From ZC4RG20 sp963702105 (GTDB lineage Bacteria; Pseudomonadota; Gammaproteobacteria; Steroidobacterales; Rariloculaceae): a DNA stretch of 64,000 bases. The DNA lies in assembly GCA_963702105.1 (NCBI GenBank), contig OY969712.1:992001-1056000 (forward strand), in the 5' to 3' direction. A program made the position numbers and the translations under genes. The notes beneath the pieces are model-generated. The model made no database searches and had not been told where the DNA came from. It saw only the letters and a program-made list of their open reading frames with translations. Position 1 is the first letter of the stretch. Every line of letters starts with the position of its first letter. Shown in pieces: positions 1 through 8,322 of this stretch.

Positions 1-1
1 G

Positions 2-557
2 GGCGACAGCTACGATCTGCCGCTCAAGCCCGAACAGCAGACGATGTTCGATCTGCCGCGGTTCGGCACTCCGAGCCTGCAGCGCTTCGTCATCGGCGCT
101 CGCTCGGCAACGAACCAGGACCCGACGAACGGCCACCTCTGGTTCTCGCCGCTGATTCCGAGGACCGGCCAAGCCATTCTCGACATCAACCGGGTGCTGC
201 GGCCGCACTTCAGCGAACTGGGCATGCCCTCTGCGGCGCTCTACGTGCTGCCCGCGGGGTATTTCGAGCGCTCCTTCATTTTCACGTTCGGGTTTCCGAT
301 CCGGCACGAACGTCGCAGCCAACCGGAAGATGCGCGAGACGTTCAGACAAGTGGCTGCGCTTTGCGCCTCGCACGGCTGGGGGGAATACCGAGCGGCGCC
401 GGCCTTCCAGTCGCTCGTTGCGGATACTTATTCCTTCAACGATCATGCACTGCGGCGGCTGCACGAGACGATTAAGGACGCCGTCGATCCGAACGGTATT
501 CTGGCCGCGGGCCGTTACGGGATTTGGCCGAAGCACCTGCGCACGACCAAGGACTGA
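2..557 (+). pseudogene. C-terminal part of a vanillyl-alcohol-oxidase-type FAD enzyme, cut by the window edge and frameshifted
   Basis: Only the 3' part lies in the window. The first reading frame (from base 2) gives LPRFGTPSLQRFVIGARSA and runs to a region ending FIFTFGFPI. Homologous sequence then continues in the frame one base later (GTNVAANRKMRETFRQ onwards) to the stop at 555-557. The C-terminal motif DPNGILAAGRYGIW is typical of the vanillyl-alcohol oxidase, 4-cresol dehydrogenase and eugenol hydroxylase family, which oxidise para-alkylphenols with covalent or tight FAD. The shift lies at about 290-315 and corresponds to one extra base or two missing. Apart from the shift the residues look conserved, so it is either a sequencing error or a recent mutation. 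The FAD-binding half is outside the window. Confidence 0.7.
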
Positions 558-701
558 GCCCCGCTGCCTATGACACGCCGCCCTATGACCCGCCGCACCA
601 GGGCGATAGCCGAGCTCCGCCGTCCCGGAGAAGACCTCCGACAAAGAGGATCGGGAGCATGATGAAGAACGTTCAACTCAAGAGGAGCGATCCGTAGGCC
701 A

Positions 702-2276
702 ATGATCAAGTCGTGGCGCGGAAAGCGGTCGTTGCGCGCGGCTGTGCTCCCGGCCGCCGCGCTGTCCGCGCTCGTAAGCGCCGTGAGTTCCGGCAGTGCC
801 AGAGCAGGTACGCTGGACGCCGAGGCGCAGCAGGCAGCGCAGCACAACTTCGCCGAGTACATCGATCTGCTGCGCATCCCCAACGTCGCCGCCGTCCCGG
901 CGAACATCGTTCGCAATGCGCAATTCCTGCAAGGGGCGTTCGAGCGGCGCGGCTTCCGCGTGCGTCTGGTGCAGAACGCGGCCGGACGCCCGGTCGTGCT
1001 GGCCGAGCTTAAGGCGAGTGCACGGCGCCTGCCGACCGTGCTCTTCTACATCCACTACGACGGTCAACCCGTCACAGACCGCGAATGGTCGCAGCCGAAT
1101 CCATTCGAGCCCGTCGTGCGCCGGCGCGGCGCCGAAGGCAGCTGGCAGGACGTTGGCCTGGAGGCGCTGCAGGCGCGGCCGCTCGATCCCGAGCTGCGGG
1201 TGTTCGCGCGCTCCGCCGCGGACGACAAGGCGCCGATCGAGATGTTTCTGACGGCGGTCGATCTGCTGGCGGCGCGCCATGCGGCGCCCGCCTTCGGCGT
1301 GAAGGTGCTGCTCGACGGCGAGGAGGAGATCGGCTCGCCGAGCCTCGCGGCCACGATCGCTTCCGACCCGGAAGCGTTTCGCGCGGACGCGCTCGTCGTC
1401 CTCGACGGTCCCTTGCATGCGTCGGGTCGGCCGACGCTCGTGTTCGGCAATCGCGGTCTCGCCCAGACTACGCTCGAGGTTTTCGGTCCCCGCGCACCCA
1501 TGCACAGCGGCCACTTCGGCAACTACGTTCCGAACCCCGCGCAGCGGCTCGCTGCCTTGCTAGCGAGCATGAAGGATGATGACGGCCGGGTAACGATCCC
1601 AGGCTACTACGACGGCGTCACGCTCACGCCCGCGGACCGCGCTGCGCTCGCCGCCGTCGGCGACGACGAGGCCGCGCTTCGCCGGCAAGCCGGCATCGCG
1701 CGCCCGGAGCGAGTCGGCGCCAATTACCAGGAGGCGCTGCAGTATCCGTCCCTGAATGTTCGCGGCATGGCGGCCGGCGGCGTCGGCGCAAGCGCCGCGA
1801 ACGTGATTCCGAGCACGGCCGTCGCAGAGATCGATCTCAGGACCACGCCGGCGACCGACGGCCGCCGGCTCTTCGATCTCGTGAGGCGGCACATCGAGCA
1901 CCAGGGCTATCATCTCGTCGAGAGCGCGCCGACGGACGAGGAGCGCACGCATTACGACAAGCTTGCCCGCTTCACGCTCCACTCCGTGCAGGCCGCCGAG
2001 CGCATGCCGATGGATTCGCCGATCGGCCGCTGGGCGCTGCGCGCGCTGCGGGCGCCGACCGCGCCGGAGCCGCAAGAGGCGCCGGTGCGCATTCGCATGA
2101 TGGGGGGTACGGTACCGACCGACGTGCTGGTCGGCGCCCTGCATATGCCGTTCGTGCTCGTGCCGACCGTCAACGCCGACAACAATCAGCATGCCCGCGA
2201 CGAGAACCTGCGCATCGGCCAGTTCGTGACCGGCTCGGAGACGATCTACAGCTTGTTGACGACGGTGTTCCCTTAG
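702..2276 (+). CDS. Exported M20/M25/M40 family metallopeptidase
   Basis: 524 residues. The first 35 or so form a signal peptide (basic start, hydrophobic core, cut near SARA-G), so the enzyme should act in the periplasm. M20 dizinc motifs occur in order: FYIHYDGQPV (His and Asp), SAADDKAPIEMF (bridging Asp), LDGEEEIGSPS (Glu general base and Glu ligand), a dimerisation-domain segment starting about MHSGHFGNYVPNP, and a C-terminal VPTVNADNNQHARDEN carrying the last His ligand. Such enzymes hydrolyse peptides or N-acyl amino acids; the substrate cannot be read from sequence. It lies 144 bases after the flavoenzyme gene on the same strand and could be cotranscribed with it. All metal-ligand motifs appear intact. 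Confidence 0.9.
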   Translation: MIKSWRGKRSLRAAVLPAAALSALVSAVSSGSARAGTLDAEAQQAAQHNFAEYIDLLRIPNVAAVPANIVRNAQFLQGAFERRGFRVRLVQNAAGRPVVLAELKASARRLPTVLFYIHYDGQPVTDREWSQPNPFEPVVRRRGAEGSWQDVGLEALQARPLDPELRVFARSAADDKAPIEMFLTAVDLLAARHAAPAFGVKVLLDGEEEIGSPSLAATIASDPEAFRADALVVLDGPLHASGRPTLVFGNRGLAQTTLEVFGPRAPMHSGHFGNYVPNPAQRLAALLASMKDDDGRVTIPGYYDGVTLTPADRAALAAVGDDEAALRRQAGIARPERVGANYQEALQYPSLNVRGMAAGGVGASAANVIPSTAVAEIDLRTTPATDGRRLFDLVRRHIEHQGYHLVESAPTDEERTHYDKLARFTLHSVQAAERMPMDSPIGRWALRALRAPTAPEPQEAPVRIRMMGGTVPTDVLVGALHMPFVLVPTVNADNNQHARDENLRIGQFVTGSETIYSLLTTVFP

Positions 2277-2322
2277 ACTTTGTGAAGCCCCGTCAGAATG
2301 GGCGGCCCGTCTCGAATAGCGG

Positions 2323-2997
2323 CTACTTCGAGGCTCGCGCGCCTTCGAAATAGGTCTTCAGCGCGGTCCGCAGATACGCAGAGCACTCCGGCAAGCTGAA
2401 GCGGCTCATTAGGAAATGCGACAGCGCCATGTAGTACAGGGAGAATAGCGCCAGCGAAATCTCCTTCGGCTGCAATTCTTCGCGGACGCGGCCGAGCTTC
2501 TGTTCCCGAGCGGCAACGTCGGCCAACGTCTCCATGATGACCAAGGCGGGCGATCCCGTCTTGGAGCCTGCGGACTTCGGATGGCGCGGCAGAGAGAACT
2601 CGCGCACATAGAAGCGGGACAGGTTCTTGTCCTTCGCGTGATACTGCAGCAGCCCCCTGAAGATATGCCAGGCCTGGTCGGGCAATTGGCGATTGCGCGG
2701 AAGAGATGCCTCGAGCGCATTGACCGTCTCGATGAGATCGTTCGACATCACGATGCCGAGCAGGTCTTCCTTCTTCGGCGCGTACAGGAACAGCGTGCCG
2801 GAGCCGATGTCCGCCTTCTCGGCGACGGCCTGAGTCGTCGTCCCTTCGAAGCCGTGCTCCCTGAACAGCGCCGCGGCGGCGCGGCGTATCCGCTGCAGCT
2901 TGTCCAGCTTGTTGCGCTCGCGCCGGCCGACGGCAGCCTTGGAGCGGGATTCAGACGTCGGTGTACGGCGCGCGCTGGCGGTGCCGGCCTTCTTCAT
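2323..2997 (-). CDS. TetR family transcriptional regulator
   Basis: 224 residues. A basic N-terminal tail of about 30 residues is followed by a TetR helix-turn-helix: IRRAAAALFREHGFEGTTTQ and then ADIGSGTLFLYAPKKEDLL, about residues 38-85. The rest is the helical ligand-binding and dimerisation domain, whose ligand cannot be predicted. It converges on the M20 peptidase gene (46 bases between stops). Upstream of its ATG the minus strand carries TATACT, a good -10 candidate, about 30 bases before the start. Its likely targets are itself and the divergent secreted-protein gene at 3216. Confidence 0.9.
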   Translation of the reverse strand: MKKAGTASARRTPTSESRSKAAVGRRERNKLDKLQRIRRAAAALFREHGFEGTTTQAVAEKADIGSGTLFLYAPKKEDLLGIVMSNDLIETVNALEASLPRNRQLPDQAWHIFRGLLQYHAKDKNLSRFYVREFSLPRHPKSAGSKTGSPALVIMETLADVAAREQKLGRVREELQPKEISLALFSLYYMALSHFLMSRFSLPECSAYLRTALKTYFEGARASK

Positions 2998-3215
2998 GTC
3001 TTCTCACGAACAGGTGAAATCAAAGCCCGGTAGTATACCGTGCACTTAGCGGAGCTTGACGGGCGGCACCCAGCGGCCGTCGGCTGTTCTGCCTCGTCCC
3101 TCATGCCTCGCTCCTTGCTCATTGCTCCATGCCACAAAAGTGACTGGGCGGCTTTGTCGCCTCGAGGCGCCATCTTGGGCTAGGATGGCGTCCGAGCCCG
3201 GCAGGGAAGGATGCA

Positions 3216-3890
3216 ATGATGCGACGTTTCGCTATCGGCGTAGCTCTCGTCACTTGGCTGCTGGCGGCAAACGCGCTGGCCCAACGTGGTGCAATGCGCC
3301 CGCCCTTGTTCTTCAGCGAAGGGTGGAAGGCGCTTTCGACTTCCGCCGACGACCACGGCGCGTGGCCCGCCTCCCAGGCGGGAGTCGCGAGCCCGAATCT
3401 CGAGCTCGGGCTGTATGGCCCCTCCGGAAAGGAAATCCAGCTTGTCGGCGTCCGGGGCTCGAGCAACGTCTATCCGCTCAACCTCTGGACGGGGACGACC
3501 ACATCGCCGAGCGCAGTGACGCTGCGTGACCGCGACCATTACGTCGATCTCTCCAGTCCGCTCGCGAAGATCCGTTGGGTCGTTCGCACATCCGGTTTCC
3601 ACCAGATTCATCCCGTCGTGAAGCTGGCCGACGGCACCTGGCTCGTTGGGGATCATGCGACGGGACCGGAGCTCGATTTCAACGTCTCCGATGTTTCGAT
3701 CGCAGACCTGCGATGGCTCAAGCTAGACATCGAGCGCGTGGTGGCCGTCGGCAACTGGATCGAGCATCCAGACCTCCGCAAGGTCGACGAGATAGGCTTC
3801 GCCGATCTGATGCCCGGCAGCGGCCACGGGCCCGGGGGCTACGTCAATGTCGGTCGCATCGAGGTGTACGGAGCGCCTGTCAACCGGTAG
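3216..3890 (+). CDS. Secreted protein of unknown function
   Basis: 224 residues with a clear signal peptide (RRFAIGVALVTWLLAANALA, cut after ALAQ). I do not recognise the mature domain. It is rich in beta-prone segments (LELGLYGPSGKEIQLVGVRG, IRWVVRTSGFHQIHPVVKLA) and ends in GYVNVGRIEVYGAP, reminiscent of jelly-roll carbohydrate-binding folds, but that is only an impression. A GGAAGG ribosome site lies about 7 bases before the ATG. It is divergent from the TetR gene, so control by that regulator is plausible. Confidence 0.75.
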   Translation: MMRRFAIGVALVTWLLAANALAQRGAMRPPLFFSEGWKALSTSADDHGAWPASQAGVASPNLELGLYGPSGKEIQLVGVRGSSNVYPLNLWTGTTTSPSAVTLRDRDHYVDLSSPLAKIRWVVRTSGFHQIHPVVKLADGTWLVGDHATGPELDFNVSDVSIADLRWLKLDIERVVAVGNWIEHPDLRKVDEIGFADLMPGSGHGPGGYVNVGRIEVYGAPVNR

Positions 3891-3986
3891 CGGACCTTCG
3901 ACGCGGAACCGAAAGCTCGAGCCGTGAGTCAGTCCACGCTCGTGCTCGCTGATCTTTAGGCGTCCGCCGTCGCCGTAAGGAGTCGT

Positions 3987-4760
3987 ATGCAGCTCGATCT
4001 CGTCGACAAGGTAGCCATCGTCACCGGTGCAAGTCGCGGCATCGGCCGCGCAATCGCACGGACGTTGGCGGCCGAGGGCATGAAGGTGACGGTAGCGGCC
4101 CGCACGTCGGCTGAGCTCGAGTCTCTGGCTGCCGAGCTGCCGACGGAATCACTCGTGGCCGCGCTCGATCTTGCGAAGCCCGAGATGCCGACGCAACTCG
4201 TAGCCGCGACGGTCGCGCGGTTCGGCCGTCTCGACGCGCTCGTAAACAACGCCGGCGCCACTAAGCGCGGTGACTTTCATGCCTTGTCGGATGCGGATTG
4301 GCACGACGGGTTCGAACTGAAGTTCTTCGGCGCGATGCGCTGCTGCCGCGCGGCGTGGCCGCATCTGGCTGCTTCAGGCGGCAGTATCGTGAACATTGCC
4401 GGGATCGGCGGCCGAACCGGCAAACGCGACTTCGCCATCGGTGGCGCCGTCAACGCCGCCGTCATGAACCTCACCAAAGCGCTCGCGGACCAAGGCAAGC
4501 TCGACGGGGTGCGCGTGAATGCGATCAATCCTGGAGCTATCGCCACGGATCGGTTGCAGCGCCGTTTGGAGGCGTTTGCGACGCAGCACGGCCTCACGCG
4601 AACCGAGGCAGAAGTGAGGTTTGCTGCGCAGCAAGGGATAACGCGCTTCGGTCAGCCCGAGGAGATCGCACGAGTCGTGGCGTTTCTCCTCGGTGCGCCG
4701 GCAAGCTTCTGCCATGGCTCGATCGTTGACGTGGATGGCGGTCAGACGCAAACGTTGTAG
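3987..4760 (+). CDS. SDR-fold oxidoreductase lacking the YxxxK catalytic residues
   Basis: 257 residues. The cofactor motif TGASRGIGRA is at residues 12-21 and LVNNAGAT is present, so a Rossmann fold binding NAD(P) is expected. The catalytic region reads SIVNIAGIGG and then FAIGGAVNAAVMNLTKAL. Where canonical SDRs have Ser, and Tyr-x-x-x-Lys before AAV, this protein has Ala/Gly, and Gly and Asn. A subgroup of SDR-like proteins with a GGA-x-NAA signature exists, so this may be an ancestral feature of a subfamily and not decay. It may use another mechanism or be non-catalytic. AAGGAG lies 5 bases before the ATG. The gene is complete. Confidence 0.85.
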   Translation: MQLDLVDKVAIVTGASRGIGRAIARTLAAEGMKVTVAARTSAELESLAAELPTESLVAALDLAKPEMPTQLVAATVARFGRLDALVNNAGATKRGDFHALSDADWHDGFELKFFGAMRCCRAAWPHLAASGGSIVNIAGIGGRTGKRDFAIGGAVNAAVMNLTKALADQGKLDGVRVNAINPGAIATDRLQRRLEAFATQHGLTRTEAEVRFAAQQGITRFGQPEEIARVVAFLLGAPASFCHGSIVDVDGGQTQTL

Positions 4761-4777
4761 CGCGGAACCGTCGCTCC

Positions 4778-5020
4778 CTACTGTCGAGCCGCCACCGCCT
4801 CGTCCAGCGCTCTTCGCACTTGGCCCGCCCACATCTGCGCCAGCGTTTCGCCTGGAGGAAGGTTGGTCGAGGCTCTTCGATACACCACGGTCCCCTCACC
4901 GTCGATGACCATGATGCCGGGCGTGTACTCGACTCCGTATGCCTTGGCGATGGCGTCGCCGTGGACGATCACGTGCAACGGAAAGCCGAGGCCGCGGGCG
5001 TAGGCTGCGACCTCCGCCCA
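4778..5020 (-). pseudogene. C-terminal remnant of a TlpA/thioredoxin-like protein
   Basis: On the minus strand about 80 codons read WAEVAAYARGLGFPLHVIVHG and then AKAYGVEYTPGIMVIDGEG, the C-terminal half of a thioredoxin-fold (TlpA/ResA-like) protein including the cis-Pro segment YTPG. A TAG stop at 5021-5023 lies directly upstream, and the N-terminal half with the CxxC redox site is absent. A TTG at 4976-4978 could serve as a start for 66 residues, but a thioredoxin fold without its first strands and CxxC is unlikely to work. Read as a decayed fragment that converges on the SDR gene. Confidence 0.6.
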
Positions 5021-5135
5021 CTATTACACAGCCTGCCGGCTGCGTGAGTCGGCCCGAAAATTGCTGACCAACGGCCGCCGGCCCCACGCGGGCCGATCTT
5101 TGGGAAACATAGGCAACATAAAGGAGTTCTCCAAC

Positions 5136-5642
5136 ATGCAATCCCGGGCCATCTTCAAAAGAACGGGCGCCGCGCTCAGCTTGAGCCTTCTAGCGCTCAT
5201 GATCGCAATGCCGTCGCTCGCCGACGATCAAAGCGATGCCAAGGCCTTGTGGCAGCAGCTGCAAAGCGCCAATTACCGCCAGAACTGGAAGCTGTACGAC
5301 AAAGGCAAGTTCTATCGCGGACAGGAACCGCACGGCGCGTTGCTCACGACCTACCTGAACCCCGAGGCGGCCACGGGCAAGCAGGCCAAGAGCGGCACGA
5401 TGCCGAACGGTGCGGTCATCGTGAAGGAAAACTATATGCCCAACAAGAAGCTCGCGGCGATCACGATCATGCAGAAGCGGCAGGGCTTCGATAGCCAGCA
5501 CAATGATTGGTTCTGGGCGAAGTATGGACCCGACGGCTCGATCCAGGCGTCGGGTAAGGCAGACAGTTGCCTTGCCTGCCACGGAGCCGTGCGCTCGAAC
5601 GACTACATTTTTTCCTTCCCTATCGCGCCGATCAAGCCGTAG
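5136..5642 (+). CDS. Cytochrome P460 family monohaem protein
   Basis: 168 residues: a signal peptide (about 1-29, cut after SLA) and then a cytochrome P460 domain ending in a single CxxCH haem site, CLACHG at 145-149. Family members bind one haem c, in P460 enzymes crosslinked to a lysine, and oxidise hydroxylamine or act as cytochromes c'-beta that bind NO. Which applies here cannot be told. The chosen ATG has AAGGAG at 5121-5126; an in-frame upstream ATG at 5061 is rejected because it would bury the signal peptide. It converges on the CsoR-like gene. Confidence 0.85.
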   Translation: MQSRAIFKRTGAALSLSLLALMIAMPSLADDQSDAKALWQQLQSANYRQNWKLYDKGKFYRGQEPHGALLTTYLNPEAATGKQAKSGTMPNGAVIVKENYMPNKKLAAITIMQKRQGFDSQHNDWFWAKYGPDGSIQASGKADSCLACHGAVRSNDYIFSFPIAPIKP

Positions 5643-5870
5643 CACTGGAAATCGGACTGGCTGAACGCAGGCTGCCGGAGCGCGGGCGAGTCAGCCGGAT
5701 TGAAGCAGGAGTGGCCAAGGACGGCCCCCGGGATTTCGTTGCAGCGCCAACGTGCAGCTGCCGTCGCGCACCGAGCTGACGGCATCGACGTGACATCAGA
5801 ATGCGGGGAGGGCGCCGTACGTCGCCGCGCAATTCGCTGCGGGAGGACCATAGCAGGCCCGGCTCCGCCG

Positions 5871-6173
5871 CTAGTCTTCCCTGATGGGCGCCCGGATGCC
5901 GTCCGTGAGGCTCTTGTTGAACTTGAGCGCGGTCATCAGCTCGTCAATGATCGCTGCTCCGCGCTCGTCCTGCACGGCCTTCGAGAGACAAGTCGAGAGG
6001 TGCGCCCGCAGGAACAGTTGCTGGACACACTCTAGGCTCGCCTGCACCGCGCTCAATTGCTTCATGAGGTCCAACCACTGCGCGTCCTTGTCCACCATTC
6101 GGCGCACGCCCTCGAGATGGCCGGCCGCAATCTTCAGTCGCAGTGCCGCCTGTTGCTTGAGATCTGCGTTCAT
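5871..6173 (-). CDS. CsoR/RcnR/FrmR family metal-sensing repressor, first Cys ligand replaced by Trp
   Basis: 100 residues, all helical, matching the DUF156 family (LRLKIAAGHLEGVRRMV; KQLSAVQASLECVQ; FLRAHLSTCLSKAV). CsoR proteins repress metal-export genes until Cu(I), Ni or an aldehyde binds a Cys-His-Cys type site. Here the distal residues are His58 and Cys62, at the right spacing, but the partner position 25 residues before the His is Trp33. Cys49 is also present. The inducer may therefore differ from Cu(I). The start codon sits 18 bases from a GC-rich inverted repeat typical of CsoR operators, and the gene is divergent from the ECF sigma gene. Confidence 0.85.
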   Translation of the reverse strand: MNADLKQQAALRLKIAAGHLEGVRRMVDKDAQWLDLMKQLSAVQASLECVQQLFLRAHLSTCLSKAVQDERGAAIIDELMTALKFNKSLTDGIRAPIRED

Positions 6174-6183
6174 GGGGCGCGAG

Positions 6184-6213
6184 GATACCACCCCACCCGG
6201 GGTGGGCCCTATT
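6184..6213. promoter_or_regulatory. Probable CsoR-type operator between the repressor and sigma genes
   Basis: The divergent region holds ATACCA followed by an inverted repeat CCCACCC-G-GGGTGGG (6192-6206) and then CCCTATTA. A G/C tract flanked by AT-rich ends is the known architecture of CsoR-family operators. It lies 11-33 bases upstream of the repressor start and about 90 bases upstream of the sigma factor start, so it could autoregulate the repressor and gate the sigma gene. Binding is inference. Confidence 0.6.
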
Positions 6214-6302
6214 ATTTTTGTCAGCTTTTCCGTAGGCCTCCGACTCATCTTCGAGTTTCGGAAAATTGGCGGCGCAAGCGCGCGCCGCCAGGGGAAAAGT
6301 CG

Positions 6303-6980
6303 ATGTCTGAAGCCAAACCTGAGGCTCCGCCGGCGCTCGAGGCACCCCCGACGCCGAGGTTGCGGATCGTCGAAGAGCATGCGCCTCAGGAGGGTTGGGA
6401 ACGGACTGAGCAGACGGAGCCCTCTCCGGGCGCGGCACCGGGAGTCGACAGCGAGTCCCGCGTGGCGGGCACCGCCGCCGTTCCCCGGCGTGCCGTTGAC
6501 GTCTCTCACTTTGAACGCATCGTCGCGCAGGTGCGCACTGATCTCTACCGCTATGCCTTCTGGCTGAGTCGCGATGCCTCTTTGGCCGAGGACTTGGTCC
6601 AGGAAGCGCTCGTCAGGGCCTGGCGTTTCCTGCCGAGCCTTCGAGACGGCGCCGCCGTGAAGCAGTGGCTGATCACGATCGTACGCCGCGAATTCGCGCG
6701 GACATTCGAGCGAAAGCGGCTGCGAGCCGTCGACATCGACGAGATCAACTTCATCGAGGAGGGGCTCGCAATCGATCCGCCCGACCCCGACGTGGCCACG
6801 CTTCGCCGGGCGATATTGGAGCTCGAACCGGAGTATCGCGAGCCCCTGGTCCTGCACGCGCTGTTCGGATACAGCACCGCGGAAATCGGGCGCATGATGG
6901 GAATCACGCAGGGTGCGACGCTGACCCGCCTGTTCAGAGCGAGAAAGAAGCTTGCGACCGCGCTCGAGGCGGCAGAATAG
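6303..6980 (+). CDS. ECF RNA polymerase sigma factor with a long N-terminal extension
   Basis: 225 residues. The first 70 or so are Pro/Ala/Glu-rich and look disordered. Region 2 follows (DLYRYAFWLSRDASLAEDLV, EALVRAWRF) and then region 4 with a helix-turn-helix (REPLVLHALFGYSTAEIGRM, then GATLTRLFRARKKL). The start at 6303 is the first codon of the Ala/Pro-rich region; the frame is open further upstream through the CsoR operator, but no good ribosome site supports that. The next gene encodes a zinc-finger membrane anti-sigma, the usual pair. Bufferin operons elsewhere are often ECF-controlled, and one converges on this locus. Confidence 0.88.
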   Translation: MSEAKPEAPPALEAPPTPRLRIVEEHAPQEGWERTEQTEPSPGAAPGVDSESRVAGTAAVPRRAVDVSHFERIVAQVRTDLYRYAFWLSRDASLAEDLVQEALVRAWRFLPSLRDGAAVKQWLITIVRREFARTFERKRLRAVDIDEINFIEEGLAIDPPDPDVATLRRAILELEPEYREPLVLHALFGYSTAEIGRMMGITQGATLTRLFRARKKLATALEAAE

Positions 6981-7068
6981 GGCGTCCGCTTGGTTGAGCT
7001 GGAGCGGCCGCAATAGAATGAGAATCGGCCCGGTCATTAATGAGTGAGCAGGACTCTGGAGTGGAGCC

Positions 7069-7755
7069 TTGGAGTGTCTCGAGTTCCGGCGCATCTGTGA
7101 AACCGAGCCCAGCTGCACGTCAACTGACTTTTTGACACACGCCGAGGAGTGCGAGGCGTGCGGACAGCAGCTCGACCGCGCCAGACGGTTCGACGCACTG
7201 ATCGGCGCGGCATTGCGCGTCGATGTGCCCCGCAGCGACCATGACCGTTTCGACCTCCGTGCGCCAAGTTCTCGCGCACGGCGCTGGCTCGGAGTAGCGG
7301 CCGCCGCCTTGCTGGCTTGCGGCGTGAGCGTAGCATTCTGGCTCGCGGGGCCGGAGCGCCCGGCCCTGACAATGGAGGTCGTCGATCACGTGCGCGGCGA
7401 GCCGGCGGCGCTGCGAGCCGATGCGGCGCCGCTCACTCCCGCGTCGGTCCAAGGTCTGTTAGCGCGCTATGGCGTGCGGTTGCGCGAGGGGATCGGCGCC
7501 GTCACGTACATCAGGTTGTGCCCGTTTCACGGGACTCTCGTGCCGCATTTCGTCGTCCGCGGCCCCGAGGGCCCGGTGACGGTGCTGATTTTGATTGGTC
7601 GGCCGGTGCGAAGCGTAACGACTTTCGAGATGGGCCAGTTCTCCGGTGAGCTCGTTCCGACGCGGACGGGAAGTGTCGCCATTGTCGGGTATCGACGGCG
7701 GGTCGATAGTGCCCAGGCGACGAGGATTCTCGCAGCCATCGAATGGGATGCCTAA
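7069..7755 (+). CDS. DUF3379-like membrane anti-sigma factor
   Basis: 228 residues. The N-terminal zinc-finger type motif HAEECEAC (His24, Cys28, Cys31) is typical of zf-HC2 anti-sigma factors. One membrane segment at about 73-93 (WLGVAAAALLACGVSVAFWL) separates a cytoplasmic sigma-binding part from a periplasmic C-terminal domain containing CPFHG and FVVRGPEGPVTVLILIG, which matches DUF3379. The start must be the TTG at 7069: the only upstream in-frame codons end in a TGA at 7045 and contain no ATG or GTG. It lies 88 bases after the sigma gene. The periplasmic CPFHG could sense metal or thiol stress, but that is inference. Confidence 0.75.
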   Translation: MECLEFRRICETEPSCTSTDFLTHAEECEACGQQLDRARRFDALIGAALRVDVPRSDHDRFDLRAPSSRARRWLGVAAAALLACGVSVAFWLAGPERPALTMEVVDHVRGEPAALRADAAPLTPASVQGLLARYGVRLREGIGAVTYIRLCPFHGTLVPHFVVRGPEGPVTVLILIGRPVRSVTTFEMGQFSGELVPTRTGSVAIVGYRRRVDSAQATRILAAIEWDA

Positions 7756-7842
7756 TATCCCCGGACCCGCCCCAAACCCCAAATTCAGCTGCTCGTCTTC
7801 GAGGCGTGCCCCGCTCTGCGGGTTGCATTCGTGAGCAGTTCG

Positions 7843-8322
7843 TTACTTCTGCACTTGGTTGCGCCGGAAGAACCATCGAGCGATCAGGTAATCGCCGGAG
7901 ATGACGCCCGGGCCGCGGCTCAGGATGAACAGCAGCATCGACGCCCACGTAAGGTGCTGAAGCCAATCCTCGGGATAAACGAAGGCCTCGATCACGAAGA
8001 TCATCGCGAGCATCGGCAGCGTCGCGAGGCGCGCGCCGAGCCCGATGACGAGGAGGACGGGGCACGTGAGCTCGACCGAGGCCGCGAGCGTCGCGGCGAG
8101 CCCGGGCGAGAGCAGGGGGACGTGGTATTCGTCCCGGAACAGCACGACCGTGGTCTGCCAGCTCGCGATCTTGGCCATCCCGGAGTCCCAGAAGACGCCG
8201 GCCGCACAGACTCGGAAAAGGAACTGAAACACCGCCATGGGGACGGCTCCGAGCTTCGCCAAAAGTCTGTCGATGGCGTGTCGCAGTGCGAGGACGGATG
8301 CGGGCCGTGCGTGCGTGCTCAT
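7843..8322 (-). CDS. DoxX family membrane protein of the bufferin operon
   Basis: 159 residues with four hydrophobic helices (VFQFLFRVCAAGVFW, LAATLAASVELTCPVLLVIG, LATLPMLAMIFVIEAFVY, SMLLFILSRGPGV), as in DoxX/DoxD proteins. It is the last gene of bufA1-bufB-bufC-doxX and its ATG overlaps the bufC stop (TGATG), so it is translationally coupled. DoxX genes are regular members of DUF692/DUF2063 operons (for example the gig operons); their exact role, perhaps quinone-linked redox chemistry or export support, is unsettled. A GTG one codon upstream is possible, but the ATG is preferred. Confidence 0.88.
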   Translation of the reverse strand: MSTHARPASVLALRHAIDRLLAKLGAVPMAVFQFLFRVCAAGVFWDSGMAKIASWQTTVVLFRDEYHVPLLSPGLAATLAASVELTCPVLLVIGLGARLATLPMLAMIFVIEAFVYPEDWLQHLTWASMLLFILSRGPGVISGDYLIARWFFRRNQVQK

